Assembly (NCBI GenBank): GCA_022508425.1
Contig: JAFLVF010000008.1
Location: 1 to 38,629, forward strand
Reading direction: 5' to 3'
Length of the DNA: 38,629 nt
DNA from: Clostridiales bacterium
Lineage (GTDB): Bacteria > Bacillota > Clostridia > Christensenellales > Pumilibacteraceae
Shown here: piece by piece, positions 8,973 to 17,619 of the stretch
Layout: every line of letters begins with the position of its first letter
Numbering within the stretch: the stretch's first letter is position 1
The notes under the pieces: generated by a model
Told to the model about the DNA's origin: nothing
Seen by the model: the letters and a program-made list of their open reading frames with translations, nothing else
The model's database searches: none
Program-made: the position numbers and the translations under genes

Positions 8973-11696
8973 TTATCCTTTCTTGACGGTGTACTTACTG
9001 CCGGAAAGTCCTGAGATAGTGAGGTTTATCGTGCCGCCCGTCGTAAAGGTCAAGCCCTCGATGTCTTCCGTCTGCTTGCCGTCACTCATACGAAGAATAA
9101 TGTTGCAACCTGAAGCGGAAATCGAGCTGAGAGTAAGCGAGTTATTGGAAAGATTCTTCGCCGAAGCATCCCAACCGCTGTTGGCGGAGCCGCTCCAAGC
9201 ATAAATTCCCTGTACGGTCAGATCCTTGGGCATAGTCACGTTGATGGTGATATTGGTAGCGCCGCTGAGATTTAGCGTTATCTTCTGCGTGATCGTATCC
9301 TTACCCGTCAAGTCAGCAGATTCCTCGATATAAATTCTGTTGCCTGCGCCCCAGGTGGGTTTGAAGTAGAACTTGTACAAGCCTGCAACCTTGACTACAA
9401 GATTGTCGTCACCGTCGCCCTCAAAGTTGGCTTTGGCGTCACACTTTTCGGTGTCGCTGTAGCCCGACCAAGTGCTGTTATGGCGGAACTTAATGACCTC
9501 GCCGGCCTTAAGCGATTTCTCTATCCACCACTCGCCACTATTGTTGTGGGCCGCGGCATCGTACGTCATGAGATATCCCATTTCCGAAACAAAGTTTGCG
9601 TCGCCGGCAAATTTACCGACCATATACGCTTTATCCGCAGTCACCGCTACACGGTCGTCTTCCGGATTAGGCGTAGGCTTGGGATCGGTGCCGGGATCGG
9701 AAGTTTCGGAAACAACCGCAACAACCCATACGTCGGCGTCGTTATCGCTATAGTGCTTGATAACAACGGTGTATGTGTCTGCCTTAGCTACCGACACCGA
9801 AGTGTACGGACCTTGCTCGCCGACGCCGACCGCTACGTTAGCGTCGTCAAAGCCGTCAGGCCACAGCTTAATAGCCGTGCCGTCTACAGTAAACGAAAGA
9901 ACCGCGTCCGCACTGAGTGTTACTCCAGTGGCGTAGTACTCGTCGTCTTGCTTGTTCTCCGTGTCAAGACCGGACGTCTTGTGCGTGAACTCCTTGCTGT
10001 TCGCAACGCCGCCGACGCTCATCTTCGCGCCGGTGCCGGGCGTGGGATCTACGGGTTTGTCGCCGCCTTGATTGCCGCCGCCGCCACCGTTGCCGGCGAT
10101 ATAAATCTTTTGGTCGTCGCCCCAAGTCGGCTTGAAGTAGAACGTGTACTTGCCTGCGACGTTAACTTTGATGTTGTCTTGGTCGTCACCTTCGAACTTG
10201 TCTTTCGCGCCGCCTACTTCTACGTTGCTAAAGCCGTACCACTCGCCGCCATAACGAATCTTGACAGTGTCGTCGGCTTTTAGGTCGAGCTCTATCTTCC
10301 ACTGATCGTACTCCGTCTCCGCCTCGTCATACGTCATGGCGTAGCCGTTGCCCCAGTCGCTGTCTCCGCCGGTACTGCCGTTGATAACACCGACCATAAA
10401 TGCTTTGTCGTCCGTGACAACTTCACGGTCGCCGGGGATAATGGGATCGTCGCCGTTGCCGTCCCACGGACCGTCGTACGGACCGACATAAACGACAACC
10501 TTGCCAACCGAAACGTCGTTGGTGTACTGAACAACCGATACGGTGAACGTGCCGCCCGCCAAAACGGTGACGGAATCGCCGTCGATATCACAGCCATCGG
10601 TTTCTGTTACGCCCACAATAGCGGTGGATTTCTCCGCCCAAATCTTCTCGATAGTGCATCCGTCAATGTCAAACGAAACAACGTCGTCTTTATTGAGCGT
10701 CACGCTGGTATAGTAATCGAATACCCAATCTTCCGGGTCGACGCCGGTAGGGCCGTTGCCCGCAGACATATTTGCGACAAGCTTGCCGTTGACCAAGAGG
10801 TCGTGGCCGCTCGCTACCACTACATTCTCCGTCCACTGCGCGTGGATTGTGGTGGTGTTGTTGGTGAACACCGTTTCGGTCGTAATCTTGTCGCCGCCCG
10901 TCGCCGCCGTGTACCAGCCGTTAAGCGTGAAGCCGGTCTTTGTCGCCACGGGAAGCGATGTCAGCCTACCGTCGGTGCCCGTAGTCACCGTCGTCAAGCC
11001 GCCCGCTACTACACCGCCGTGCGCGTCAAGCGTGACCGTGTATGTAGTGGGTATAATGGGGCCGCCCTGTCCGACGGGATCCCAATGTGCGAAAATGGTG
11101 CCGTTGGCGGTGAACTTCGTCTCGAGAGTGATTCTGTCGCCGCCGCTCGCCGTCGTGTACCAGCCGGCAAACGTGTACTCGTCGCGCGTAGGTGCCGAAG
11201 GCATAGACGTCAGCTTGCCGTCGGTGCCCGTCGTAACGGACGTAATTCCGCCGGCGAGCGTGCCGCCGTTGGCGTTGAGCGTGATGGTAAACGTCGTATT
11301 ATTCTCGCCGCCACCGCCGCCCGATTGGTCTTCCGTCCATTTCGCATACACAGTCGTGTCGGAATCGAACAGGCTGACCAGCGTATACGTCGTGCCGGTG
11401 CCGTCCGCGTTTGCATACCAGCCGGCGAAAACATAATCTTCGCGCGTCGGGTTTGCGGGGAAGTCCGCAGTAGCAATTTTGCCCTCGGCGTCCGTCGTGA
11501 CAACCTTGTTGTCGGTGGAGCCGTCAGACCACTTGCCGCCGTTTACATTGAAAGTAACGGCATGCGTGCTACCGTCGCCACCTCCGCCCTCGCCATCGGG
11601 CACATCCGCCTTAGAGCACGCGGCCAGGCCCAACGCTGTCGTCGACAGCATCGCGGCCATGAGTGTGGCAATTACTGCTCTTTTTGTCTTCTTCAT
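8973..11696 (-). CDS. Surface lipoprotein with three InlB B repeats and duplicated beta-rich modules (907 aa)
   Basis: Signal peptide with lipobox LAAC, Cys27, nearly the same as in the two paralogues downstream. InlB B repeats lie at about 45-120, 135-207 and 218-290. The rest is an internal duplication: a module at about 298-405 plus one at 430-534, then the same pair at about 558-662 and 688-791. The second module type opens with KAFMVG or KAYMVG and ends YFKPTWG...IYI, like starch-binding X25 or SusF-type modules. A final domain (about 802-907, IYAWSG) resembles CBM26. Pro/Gly/Asp-rich linkers separate the units. Extracellular starch or glycan binding is inferred. The start at 11696 has a GGGGG SD; a longer in-frame reading would add five residues including the SD. 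It has its own promoter, structured leader and terminator. Confidence 0.86.
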   Translation of the reverse strand: MKKTKRAVIATLMAAMLSTTALGLAACSKADVPDGEGGGGDGSTHAVTFNVNGGKWSDGSTDNKVVTTDAEGKIATADFPANPTREDYVFAGWYANADGTGTTYTLVSLFDSDTTVYAKWTEDQSGGGGGENNTTFTITLNANGGTLAGGITSVTTGTDGKLTSMPSAPTRDEYTFAGWYTTASGGDRITLETKFTANGTIFAHWDPVGQGGPIIPTTYTVTLDAHGGVVAGGLTTVTTGTDGRLTSLPVATKTGFTLNGWYTAATGGDKITTETVFTNNTTTIHAQWTENVVVASGHDLLVNGKLVANMSAGNGPTGVDPEDWVFDYYTSVTLNKDDVVSFDIDGCTIEKIWAEKSTAIVGVTETDGCDIDGDSVTVLAGGTFTVSVVQYTNDVSVGKVVVYVGPYDGPWDGNGDDPIIPGDREVVTDDKAFMVGVINGSTGGDSDWGNGYAMTYDEAETEYDQWKIELDLKADDTVKIRYGGEWYGFSNVEVGGAKDKFEGDDQDNIKVNVAGKYTFYFKPTWGDDQKIYIAGNGGGGGNQGGDKPVDPTPGTGAKMSVGGVANSKEFTHKTSGLDTENKQDDEYYATGVTLSADAVLSFTVDGTAIKLWPDGFDDANVAVGVGEQGPYTSVSVAKADTYTVVIKHYSDNDADVWVVAVVSETSDPGTDPKPTPNPEDDRVAVTADKAYMVGKFAGDANFVSEMGYLMTYDAAAHNNSGEWWIEKSLKAGEVIKFRHNSTWSGYSDTEKCDAKANFEGDGDDNLVVKVAGLYKFYFKPTWGAGNRIYIEESADLTGKDTITQKITLNLSGATNITINVTMPKDLTVQGIYAWSGSANSGWDASAKNLSNNSLTLSSISASGCNIILRMSDGKQTEDIEGLTFTTGGTINLTISGLSGSKYTVKKG

Positions 11697-11756
11697 ATAT
11701 CCCCCTTGCATTTTATTTACTATATTCGCGTCGGTAGTCCCGACATGACATACAAT

Positions 11757-11823
11757 AAAAAAGGTAAATCCGGCACACCGTAACGGTTGCCGCTCAAGCC
11801 TTTTCCCCCATATCGTAAGGCTT
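11757..11823 (-). promoter_or_regulatory. Structured 5' leader RNA (copy B): two hairpins and a T6 run
   Basis: Minus strand: AAGCCTT, a 14-nt loop with GATATGGGGG, AAGGCTT, then a 9-bp bulged hairpin CGGCA...TGCCG, then GATTTACC and TTTTTT. The second hairpin and T run look like an intrinsic terminator inside the leader, so early termination is plausible. The layout matches copy A at 8702-8766 while the stem bases differ in a compensating way. Confidence 0.55.
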
Positions 11824-11831
11824 ACAATATC

Positions 11832-11859
11832 ATTATAGCATAAAATATCCGTTTGTCAA
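11832..11859 (-). promoter_or_regulatory. Sigma-A promoter of the 907-aa lipoprotein gene
   Basis: TTGACA (11859-11854), 16 bp, TATAAT (11837-11832), with an extended TGC before the -10 box. Confidence 0.87.
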
Positions 11860-11939
11860 TACGAAATGGAAAATTTGTTGGATTTTCGGGTAAAAATTAT
11901 TTGCGGAAGAAAGCTTCGGCACCACCCAACCGTGGGAAA

Positions 11940-12130
11940 AGCAATTTGTGTGAAGAGTGAAAAGTGAAAAAGTGCGCCGCTTCGCGGCGTTGCTCCCGGA
12001 GTCTTCGGCCGTTGGACTCAGAATTACACTATGCCCACTCGGCACGCATTTATAGAACGAAACACTACAATCGTGTCATTCCGAGGCGTAGCGCATAGCG
12101 AGCCGAAGAATTCGGGGCCGAAGAGCCGAC
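11940..12130. repeat. Intergenic region with decayed dispersed repeats
   Basis: This gene-free stretch holds a GAAGAGTGAAAAGTG run with a CGCCGCTTCGCGGCG palindrome (about 11953-11990), like the repeats at 1555, 3110 and 17620. It also holds a second element, CATTCCGAGGCGTAGCGC... (about 12078-12115), related to CATTCTGAGCGATAGCG at about 17791. No coding sequence is supported here. Confidence 0.45.
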
Positions 12131-12132
12131 AT

Positions 12133-12161
12133 AAAAAATAAGCGGCGCGTTTGCGCCGCTT
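12133..12161 (-). terminator. Rho-independent terminator after parA
   Basis: Perfect 8-bp stem AGCGGCGC/GCGCCGCT (12141-12148 with 12153-12160), 4-nt loop, then TATTTTTTAT on the minus strand. It ends the four-gene operon that starts at 17453. Confidence 0.85.
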
Positions 12162-12165
12162 CATT

Positions 12166-12978
12166 TTATTGTTTCTTTTTAAGAGCGGAGAGGTTTTTGA
12201 TCGGGGTGAATTGATCGCGGTTGCGGTTGAGTATCTCTTCCGCGAGGTTTTTGTACGCGATGCCGCCCGTCGACGTGGGGTCGAACTGCGTAATCGGCAT
12301 GCCGAACGACGGCGCCTCGGCGAGACGCACGCTCCGCGGTATGCGCGTCGAAAACGCTTTCTTGCCGAAATAGCGGCTGATTTCTTCGGCGACCGAGTTG
12401 ACGAGGTTGGTGCGCGAGTTGAACATCGTCACCACAACGCCCTCTATCTCCAGGCCCGGATTGAGTATCTTCTTGGTTAGCTTGATAGTGTTCATGAGCT
12501 GGCTCAAGCCCTCAAGCGCGAAGTATTCGCCCTGCATCGGTATGAGTATAGAATCGGCCGCGGTCAGCGCGTTCAGAGTCAATAGCCCGATAAACGGCGG
12601 GCAGTCTATAAATATGTAATCGTAGTCGTTCTTGATTTTGGTTATGGCGCGCTTTAATGAGTTTTCGCGGTTTTCTATCGAGACGAGCTCCACCTCCGCA
12701 CCGGCAAGGTCGATGTTGGACGGTATGATGTCAAGCCCTTCTACCCTTGTCGGAACTATCGCATCGCGCGCCGTGCAGTCGCCCACAATCAGGCTGTACA
12801 CCGAATTTTTGACCTTATGTTTCTCTATGCCGAGTCCGCTCGACGCGTTGCCCTGCGGATCGTTGTCGATAATAAGCACCTTTTTGCCGAACGCGGCAAA
12901 GTATGCGGCGATATTGATACACGTCGTCGTTTTGCCGACGCCGCCTTTCTGATTGGCTATTGCAATGGTCTTTGACAT
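12166..12978 (-). CDS. parA: ParA/Soj-family partitioning ATPase
   Basis: A 270-residue deviant Walker ATPase of the ParA/MinD superfamily. It has the KGGVGKTT motif (K11-T18), a Walker A' region VLIIDNDPQGNAS near 34-46, and DCPP near 125. ParA proteins form ATP-dependent patches on DNA and drive segregation of ParB-parS complexes. The length and sequence fit the chromosomal Soj type. No parB follows; instead a terminator comes immediately, and the gene is the last of an operon with a glycosidase-like protein, a glycolipid glycosyltransferase and an acyltransferase. A partner ParB could lie elsewhere. The ATG at 12978 has AAGGA 9-10 nt upstream and starts 23 nt after the acyltransferase stop. 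Confidence 0.93.
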   Translation of the reverse strand: MSKTIAIANQKGGVGKTTTCINIAAYFAAFGKKVLIIDNDPQGNASSGLGIEKHKVKNSVYSLIVGDCTARDAIVPTRVEGLDIIPSNIDLAGAEVELVSIENRENSLKRAITKIKNDYDYIFIDCPPFIGLLTLNALTAADSILIPMQGEYFALEGLSQLMNTIKLTKKILNPGLEIEGVVVTMFNSRTNLVNSVAEEISRYFGKKAFSTRIPRSVRLAEAPSFGMPITQFDPTSTGGIAYKNLAEEILNRNRDQFTPIKNLSALKKKQ

Positions 12979-13001
12979 AAACTTTTTTCCTTGGTTGTTG
13001 T

Positions 13002-13964
13002 TTACTCGTTGCCGTCCGAGCTGTCCGCTTCCGCCGTCGGTTCGTCGAAGCCGCTCGGCTTTTGCGGGAGGTATTCCATCGGCTTGCCGTAGAACTGTTC
13101 GTAAAGCCCGTCCACCGCCTCTTTCGTGCGGCGCGCCAAGTCAATCTGGCGCTCGCGCGTAGGCAGAGCTTTGTCGGCGTAGATGGGATCGGCAATCTTG
13201 ACCACGACCTTGGGCATCTTGAACAGCTTTCTCAACCCCCTCGGCTTCTTGAAGCAGTACAGCATGGGCACGACGGGGACGTCCAATCTATCCGCGTAAT
13301 GGAATGCGCCGTCCTTGAACGGACGGGGTTTTTCGTAGTGCAACCATAAACTTTGTTCGGCGTAGAAGTGTATCGCGCCCTTATGGTCGCGCACGTACTC
13401 GAGCGCCTCGCAAAACGGCTTGACTCCGCGGAATGCTATCGGTAGCGGCAACACCGTCGCCGAACGCAGTATGTGTCCGCCGAAGTTGGGCTTGCAGTTG
13501 TGCGGCGCGGCGACTATGTATTGCTTTTTACACCCGAACGCGCGGCGGGTAATGGCCGCGTCTATAAACCCGATGTGGTTGGATATGGATACGCACGCGC
13601 CGATTTTCTTGATTTTCTTTCTGTCCTTAATCCGCCATATCCCGTAACCTATCCCGCCGACGAGATAACCGATCGCCTTAAACACCGTCGAGTAAAACGC
13701 GTGCGCGATGTACCAAAACGGATTCTTAGTGTGCAAGTATTTGTAAGTTCCGTCCGTCTTGGCCACGACGTCGTCGTTGAACGGCGTGCCGTCCGTGTAG
13801 AACAACCGACGCCGCTCGAGCTCGTCGAGATACAGGGCGTACACGCGCGGAGTCATCTTCCCGTCGCGCTCTATCTCCGCCATGACGAGGTCGTACAGGT
13901 CCTGCGGGATCTGGCCGTGATCGAGCGAATACTTGATAAGTTTCTTATAGCTTTTTGTATTCAT
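13002..13964 (-). CDS. PlsC-like lysophospholipid/glycerolipid acyltransferase
   Basis: This 320-residue protein shows the acyltransferase motif NHIGFID (H130-x4-D135), a later block LPIAFRGVKP near 172-181, and HFYAEQSLW in place of the usual FPEG/S block, then VPVVPMLY. Such enzymes transfer an acyl chain to a lysolipid or glycerophosphate at the membrane. The first 80 residues are an extra helical region, and a hydrophobic stretch lies near 92-110. I chose the ATG at 13964, which overlaps the end of the upstream glycosyltransferase by 20 nt; a longer in-frame start at 13994 has weaker support. The partner gene suggests a role in membrane lipid or glycolipid synthesis. The exact substrate cannot be read from the sequence. 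Confidence 0.82.
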   Translation of the reverse strand: MNTKSYKKLIKYSLDHGQIPQDLYDLVMAEIERDGKMTPRVYALYLDELERRRLFYTDGTPFNDDVVAKTDGTYKYLHTKNPFWYIAHAFYSTVFKAIGYLVGGIGYGIWRIKDRKKIKKIGACVSISNHIGFIDAAITRRAFGCKKQYIVAAPHNCKPNFGGHILRSATVLPLPIAFRGVKPFCEALEYVRDHKGAIHFYAEQSLWLHYEKPRPFKDGAFHYADRLDVPVVPMLYCFKKPRGLRKLFKMPKVVVKIADPIYADKALPTRERQIDLARRTKEAVDGLYEQFYGKPMEYLPQKPSGFDEPTAEADSSDGNE

Positions 13965-15276
13965 TCCCGATATCTTCCGAGTCTTGCGGCACAATACCGC
14001 CGTCAGATGTCATTGTTTCGTCAAGAACGGCCTTTGCCGACTCTTTGGCGCGCTCGTCTAACTTGTCGCAGTCGTATACTATGCCGAACTGCGCTTTGTC
14101 CGCCCTTTGCTTTGCCGCCTCTTCGTCGATAATCTTGGCAACACCCGACGCGCCGTTGCCCTCGGCGGTGAACGCGGCGATGTTCTTCGCGTAGCGCTCG
14201 AGGTCGGACTTGTTTTCCATTAAGCACGTGATGCGCTTGATTGCCTTTTTAGGCGAGAACGCGCGCTCGCCGCAGCCGAGCATGTCTATATAAATCTTGA
14301 CAGTCCATTTCTCTATGAGGTGCGGGCAGAAATCGACCATGACCGGCGTGTTCATATAGATGCTGTCAAGTACGGCGTTCGGTCCGCCCTTGGTCAAGAA
14401 CAAATCCGCCGCACCGTACAGCTCGTGCGCCTGCTCGGTGAATTTGTACACTTTGATCGTCGTGTTTTTGGGGGCTTTGATCTTGCCCTTGCCCTCCGCA
14501 ATGGCTACGAACTCTTTGTAGCGCTCTTCGTTCTTGCCGGCGAGTATGCACAGCGTAATGGGCAAATCCTTCTTGATAATAGCGCGCGCAAACTTCGCGC
14601 CTCTGCCCATCATGTATCCGCCGTCGGCAATCGCAACCGTAAACTTGTCTTGCGGCAGACCGTGCTTCTCGCGCAACTGCTCGCGCGTCAAATCGCAATC
14701 TTCCACACTCTTTCTGACGCACGGATTGACCAGTCGCAACTTGTCCTCGTCAAACTTATACTTAATCGCGCGCGCAAGGGCTTTCTCGTTGTTTACGATG
14801 AATATACCGTCGCGGCGGTCCCAGAATGTGTGAAGAGTGCAGTCGGGGTTGTAATTGATGATTACCACCGACGGATTGATTCTGCGCTTGTACTCCACCG
14901 CGAGCATGTTTGAAAAATAATGGTTGGTAATGATAACGTCGGGATTGCGCCTATCTATGGCCTCGAGTCCCTCGCGGAACGCTTTATACGCGATCTGTCT
15001 GTGAACAAACCGCATGATGTGATGACTGCCGAGCAGTTTGATAATAAAGAATACAAAATCGCCGAACCAGGCAAACTTGTTCGTGTTTTGAACCTGCTTG
15101 ACAATCCACCGCTCAAGCCGATTGAGATGCGGCAGGTCGGGATCCTGCATAATAAAGCTCTTTTCCACGTCGTAGGTATCGCCATAATCGGCTTGGAGGT
15201 AGTCGTAAATGCTCTCCATCGACGATATATGTCCGAAACCCGATTCAACCATGGTAAGCAAGACTTTTTGTTTCAT
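13945..15276 (-). CDS. MGDG-synthase/UgtP-like glycolipid glycosyltransferase
   Basis: A 443-residue GT28-type enzyme. The N-terminus (LTMVESGFGHISSMESIYDYL) matches the MGDG synthase domain with its GxGH motif; the C-terminal nucleotide-sugar half has TKGGPNAVLDSIYMNTPVMV near residue 300. Relatives (UgtP, MGDG synthase) transfer glucose or galactose from a UDP-sugar to diacylglycerol at the inner face of the membrane, making glycolipid anchors. The GTG at 15282 reads GTG-ACC-ATG; I prefer the ATG at 15276 because AGGTG then lies a few bases upstream. It begins 20 nt after the GH78-like gene and overlaps the acyltransferase gene, so the three are probably co-translated. UDP-GlcNAc transfer (MurG-like) is a less likely alternative. 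Confidence 0.85.
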   Translation of the reverse strand: MKQKVLLTMVESGFGHISSMESIYDYLQADYGDTYDVEKSFIMQDPDLPHLNRLERWIVKQVQNTNKFAWFGDFVFFIIKLLGSHHIMRFVHRQIAYKAFREGLEAIDRRNPDVIITNHYFSNMLAVEYKRRINPSVVIINYNPDCTLHTFWDRRDGIFIVNNEKALARAIKYKFDEDKLRLVNPCVRKSVEDCDLTREQLREKHGLPQDKFTVAIADGGYMMGRGAKFARAIIKKDLPITLCILAGKNEERYKEFVAIAEGKGKIKAPKNTTIKVYKFTEQAHELYGAADLFLTKGGPNAVLDSIYMNTPVMVDFCPHLIEKWTVKIYIDMLGCGERAFSPKKAIKRITCLMENKSDLERYAKNIAAFTAEGNGASGVAKIIDEEAAKQRADKAQFGIVYDCDKLDERAKESAKAVLDETMTSDGGIVPQDSEDIGNEYKKL

Positions 15277-15296
15277 GGTCACCTAAGAAAATCTAA

Positions 15297-17453
15297 TTAC
15301 AATGAGAATTTGTTTTTGCCCTTGTTGAGCAGAATCGTGCGGCGCTCCACCGCTCGGCCTATTCGCTCGGGCGTGATGTCGAGCGTGATTTTCGCGCTCG
15401 TTTCATTATCGATTATTATGTCTATTCGCGTGGGCGAATATTTATATCTTAAGTCAAGTTCTCCGCTTTCGAGCGTGAACGAGCATTTAAAATCCTTGAA
15501 CGCCGTGAAATCGGGCGTAATCAGTATCTCCGACGCACCGTTCTTGACGGTGATACCGCCGAGCATCAATACAAGCTCGGAAATGACGGCAGACTGGTCG
15601 ACCTGGCATTTCGCGCCGTATCCGCCGAAATCCTCGCCAAGCACTGTGCTGTCCTCGGCAGAAGCAAGCGCATAGCGCGAAGTGAAACGCCTGAGCGCAA
15701 GGTCGCGCCTGCCGAGCACCGTCAATGCCTCTATCGCCGCCCACTCCATGTACGGCGACGCTTCCATGGTGGAGCCCAACAATCTCGCAAGCGCGTCGTA
15801 CCTATTGTTCGGCACAAGACCGGACAGCACGATGAGCGCGTTTGCCCTGTCGTCGTAACCGTCCTCGCGCGACGAATAGCCCAGCCCGTCCCACGAGCTT
15901 TCTATATACTCGGCGATATTGTCCATGCGGTCGGTGAAATCTTCGTCGTAGTCGTGGTTACCCACCTTCTCGCCCAGAGCAAGCATAAACTTACACGCCG
16001 AATAGTAGAGTGCATTCTCGACCAGTGCTTCGTCTATGTTGTACAGATTGTCGTACCAGCGGCGGTTGCCGTCGCGCAAGGCGACGCCGTGCTCGGTCAT
16101 TTCCCACAGCATGAGATAGTTGCAGAGTTTCTCGTATTCCGACTTGAACAGTTCGATGTCCTTGGTGAAATTCCGATACTGCGCGAACAGCCCGTATTCG
16201 GACAGCGCGAACAGCCCGTGCGCAGGGATATCCACAGGCACGTTGCCGGGCACGCACGAGCGCAACACGCACCCGTCGGCATTTTCGAGTATATCCTTTA
16301 TTACTTTCTTGACGAGCGGCGCGGCACCGGCATAGCCTATATACATTGCGCGTGCGGCAATCGAGCTGTCGCCCATCCACATAGTGCGTTCGCGCTCGGG
16401 AGTATCCATAATCGTGGAATCCATGCACGCGTACAGCGTATTCATCGCCTTGTCAAACAACCGATCGTACATCGCGTTTCCCGTCGAAAACTCGCACGTC
16501 GGCACGGTATCATACCCGATTTCGCGGTAGCCGAGCTTGAGCACCTTGACAGATCTGGGCATGGAGAAATACAGCTTCTCACCCGTCATGGGCAGCATGC
16601 AATCGAAAATATTGACGGTCGGCTTGGTTGTGTATTTGACCGAATGGCCGTGGTAAACGCTCTTCTCATCGCCGAAGCAGCCCTGACAATCTGTGCAGTC
16701 GGTTTTGATGACTATCGTTTCCTGCCCTTCGCCTATGACCTCGAAGTACGGCGTGACTCGCATGTATTTGGGCAAATCGATCGTGTAAAGATCACCGTTG
16801 AATTGGTCTGTCGATTTCTTGGACTTGGCTGTCACCGGCGCGCGCGAAAATCTCTCAAGCGGCAACGGCCGTTCCAATATAGTGCCGAGCGCCGTCGACG
16901 GGTAATTATCCAACACTGTCGCCGGGACAAACAGCGACGACTTAAAAGCGGGATCGAGCAGGTTTTGAATCTGCCCTTCGAACGCCGCGTCGTAATCGAG
17001 GCTCGCACCCGCATAGCAACAGTTACCGGGCGCCGGGCGCTTGAACGCCGGATTCTCGTACACAAAGAACGTCTCGTCGCTGTAAACCTTGATGTCGTTG
17101 CACTCGAATATGAAAGCGGGCTTGCCGCTCGTCACGAGGTCGCGCCCGTCCGCGCCGTAGTACAGACAGTGCACCACCAAGACGTTGTCGCCCTTGACGA
17201 GGTACTTGGCTATGTCAAATTCGTCGTAATACGAATGCTTGCCGCGGTTCATTCCGCCGAACCACACCGCCGCATTGCCGTTTACGTACAGGCAGTAGTG
17301 CGTGTCGCAGGCCGCGCGGCAAAGCGCGCGTGCAGGCGGCTTATCTACACCGAACGAGAACGCTCGGCGCATAATTACGTGCTCGGCACCGTGAGCCGAC
17401 CATATAAACTTGGATTTACCGAAAAGAACGGTAGGATTTTCGACTTTAGCCAT
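15297..17453 (-). CDS. Six-hairpin glycosidase-like protein (alpha-L-rhamnosidase/GH78-like)
   Basis: A 718-residue protein with a beta-rich N-terminal half (about 1-320) and an (alpha/alpha)6 barrel (about 325-620) followed by a small beta domain. The best mark is DTPERERTMWMGDS at 350-363, equivalent to the catalytic-loop motif of GH78 rhamnosidases (D.PERERL.W.GD). No signal peptide is visible, so it is probably cytoplasmic. The protein is shorter than typical GH78 enzymes (about 900 residues or more) and substrate specificity is unclear; related GH families share this fold. It heads an operon with a glycolipid glycosyltransferase, an acyltransferase and ParA. The ATG at 17453 has GAGGAG 4 nt upstream. 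Confidence 0.7.
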   Translation of the reverse strand: MAKVENPTVLFGKSKFIWSAHGAEHVIMRRAFSFGVDKPPARALCRAACDTHYCLYVNGNAAVWFGGMNRGKHSYYDEFDIAKYLVKGDNVLVVHCLYYGADGRDLVTSGKPAFIFECNDIKVYSDETFFVYENPAFKRPAPGNCCYAGASLDYDAAFEGQIQNLLDPAFKSSLFVPATVLDNYPSTALGTILERPLPLERFSRAPVTAKSKKSTDQFNGDLYTIDLPKYMRVTPYFEVIGEGQETIVIKTDCTDCQGCFGDEKSVYHGHSVKYTTKPTVNIFDCMLPMTGEKLYFSMPRSVKVLKLGYREIGYDTVPTCEFSTGNAMYDRLFDKAMNTLYACMDSTIMDTPERERTMWMGDSSIAARAMYIGYAGAAPLVKKVIKDILENADGCVLRSCVPGNVPVDIPAHGLFALSEYGLFAQYRNFTKDIELFKSEYEKLCNYLMLWEMTEHGVALRDGNRRWYDNLYNIDEALVENALYYSACKFMLALGEKVGNHDYDEDFTDRMDNIAEYIESSWDGLGYSSREDGYDDRANALIVLSGLVPNNRYDALARLLGSTMEASPYMEWAAIEALTVLGRRDLALRRFTSRYALASAEDSTVLGEDFGGYGAKCQVDQSAVISELVLMLGGITVKNGASEILITPDFTAFKDFKCSFTLESGELDLRYKYSPTRIDIIIDNETSAKITLDITPERIGRAVERRTILLNKGKNKFSL

Positions 17454-17532
17454 AATCTCCTCGAGTATAACGGCACAGAAAATCGCGCCGAAGTAAGTTG
17501 AAAAGCAGCCCTACACTTTGAGCATTCATATT

Positions 17533-17561
17533 AGTTTATCACAAAATTGCGGCGAATGCAA
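17533..17561 (-). promoter_or_regulatory. Promoter of the GH78-like operon
   Basis: TTGCAT (17561-17556), 17 bp, TAAACT (17538-17533) with an extended TGA. It is weaker than the lipoprotein promoters. The leader is about 75 nt. Confidence 0.6.
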
Positions 17562-17619
17562 GGGAATTAGGCAAATTTAGGCGAAATAGCGATAAAAGCG
17601 GCGCCAAATCGGCTTGCGC

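Noticed and set aside
3345..11696. Repeated sequence blocks that could look like a CRISPR array
   Set aside because: The repeats are about 75 codons long, in frame, diverged and part of protein modules; no short direct repeats with unique spacers exist.
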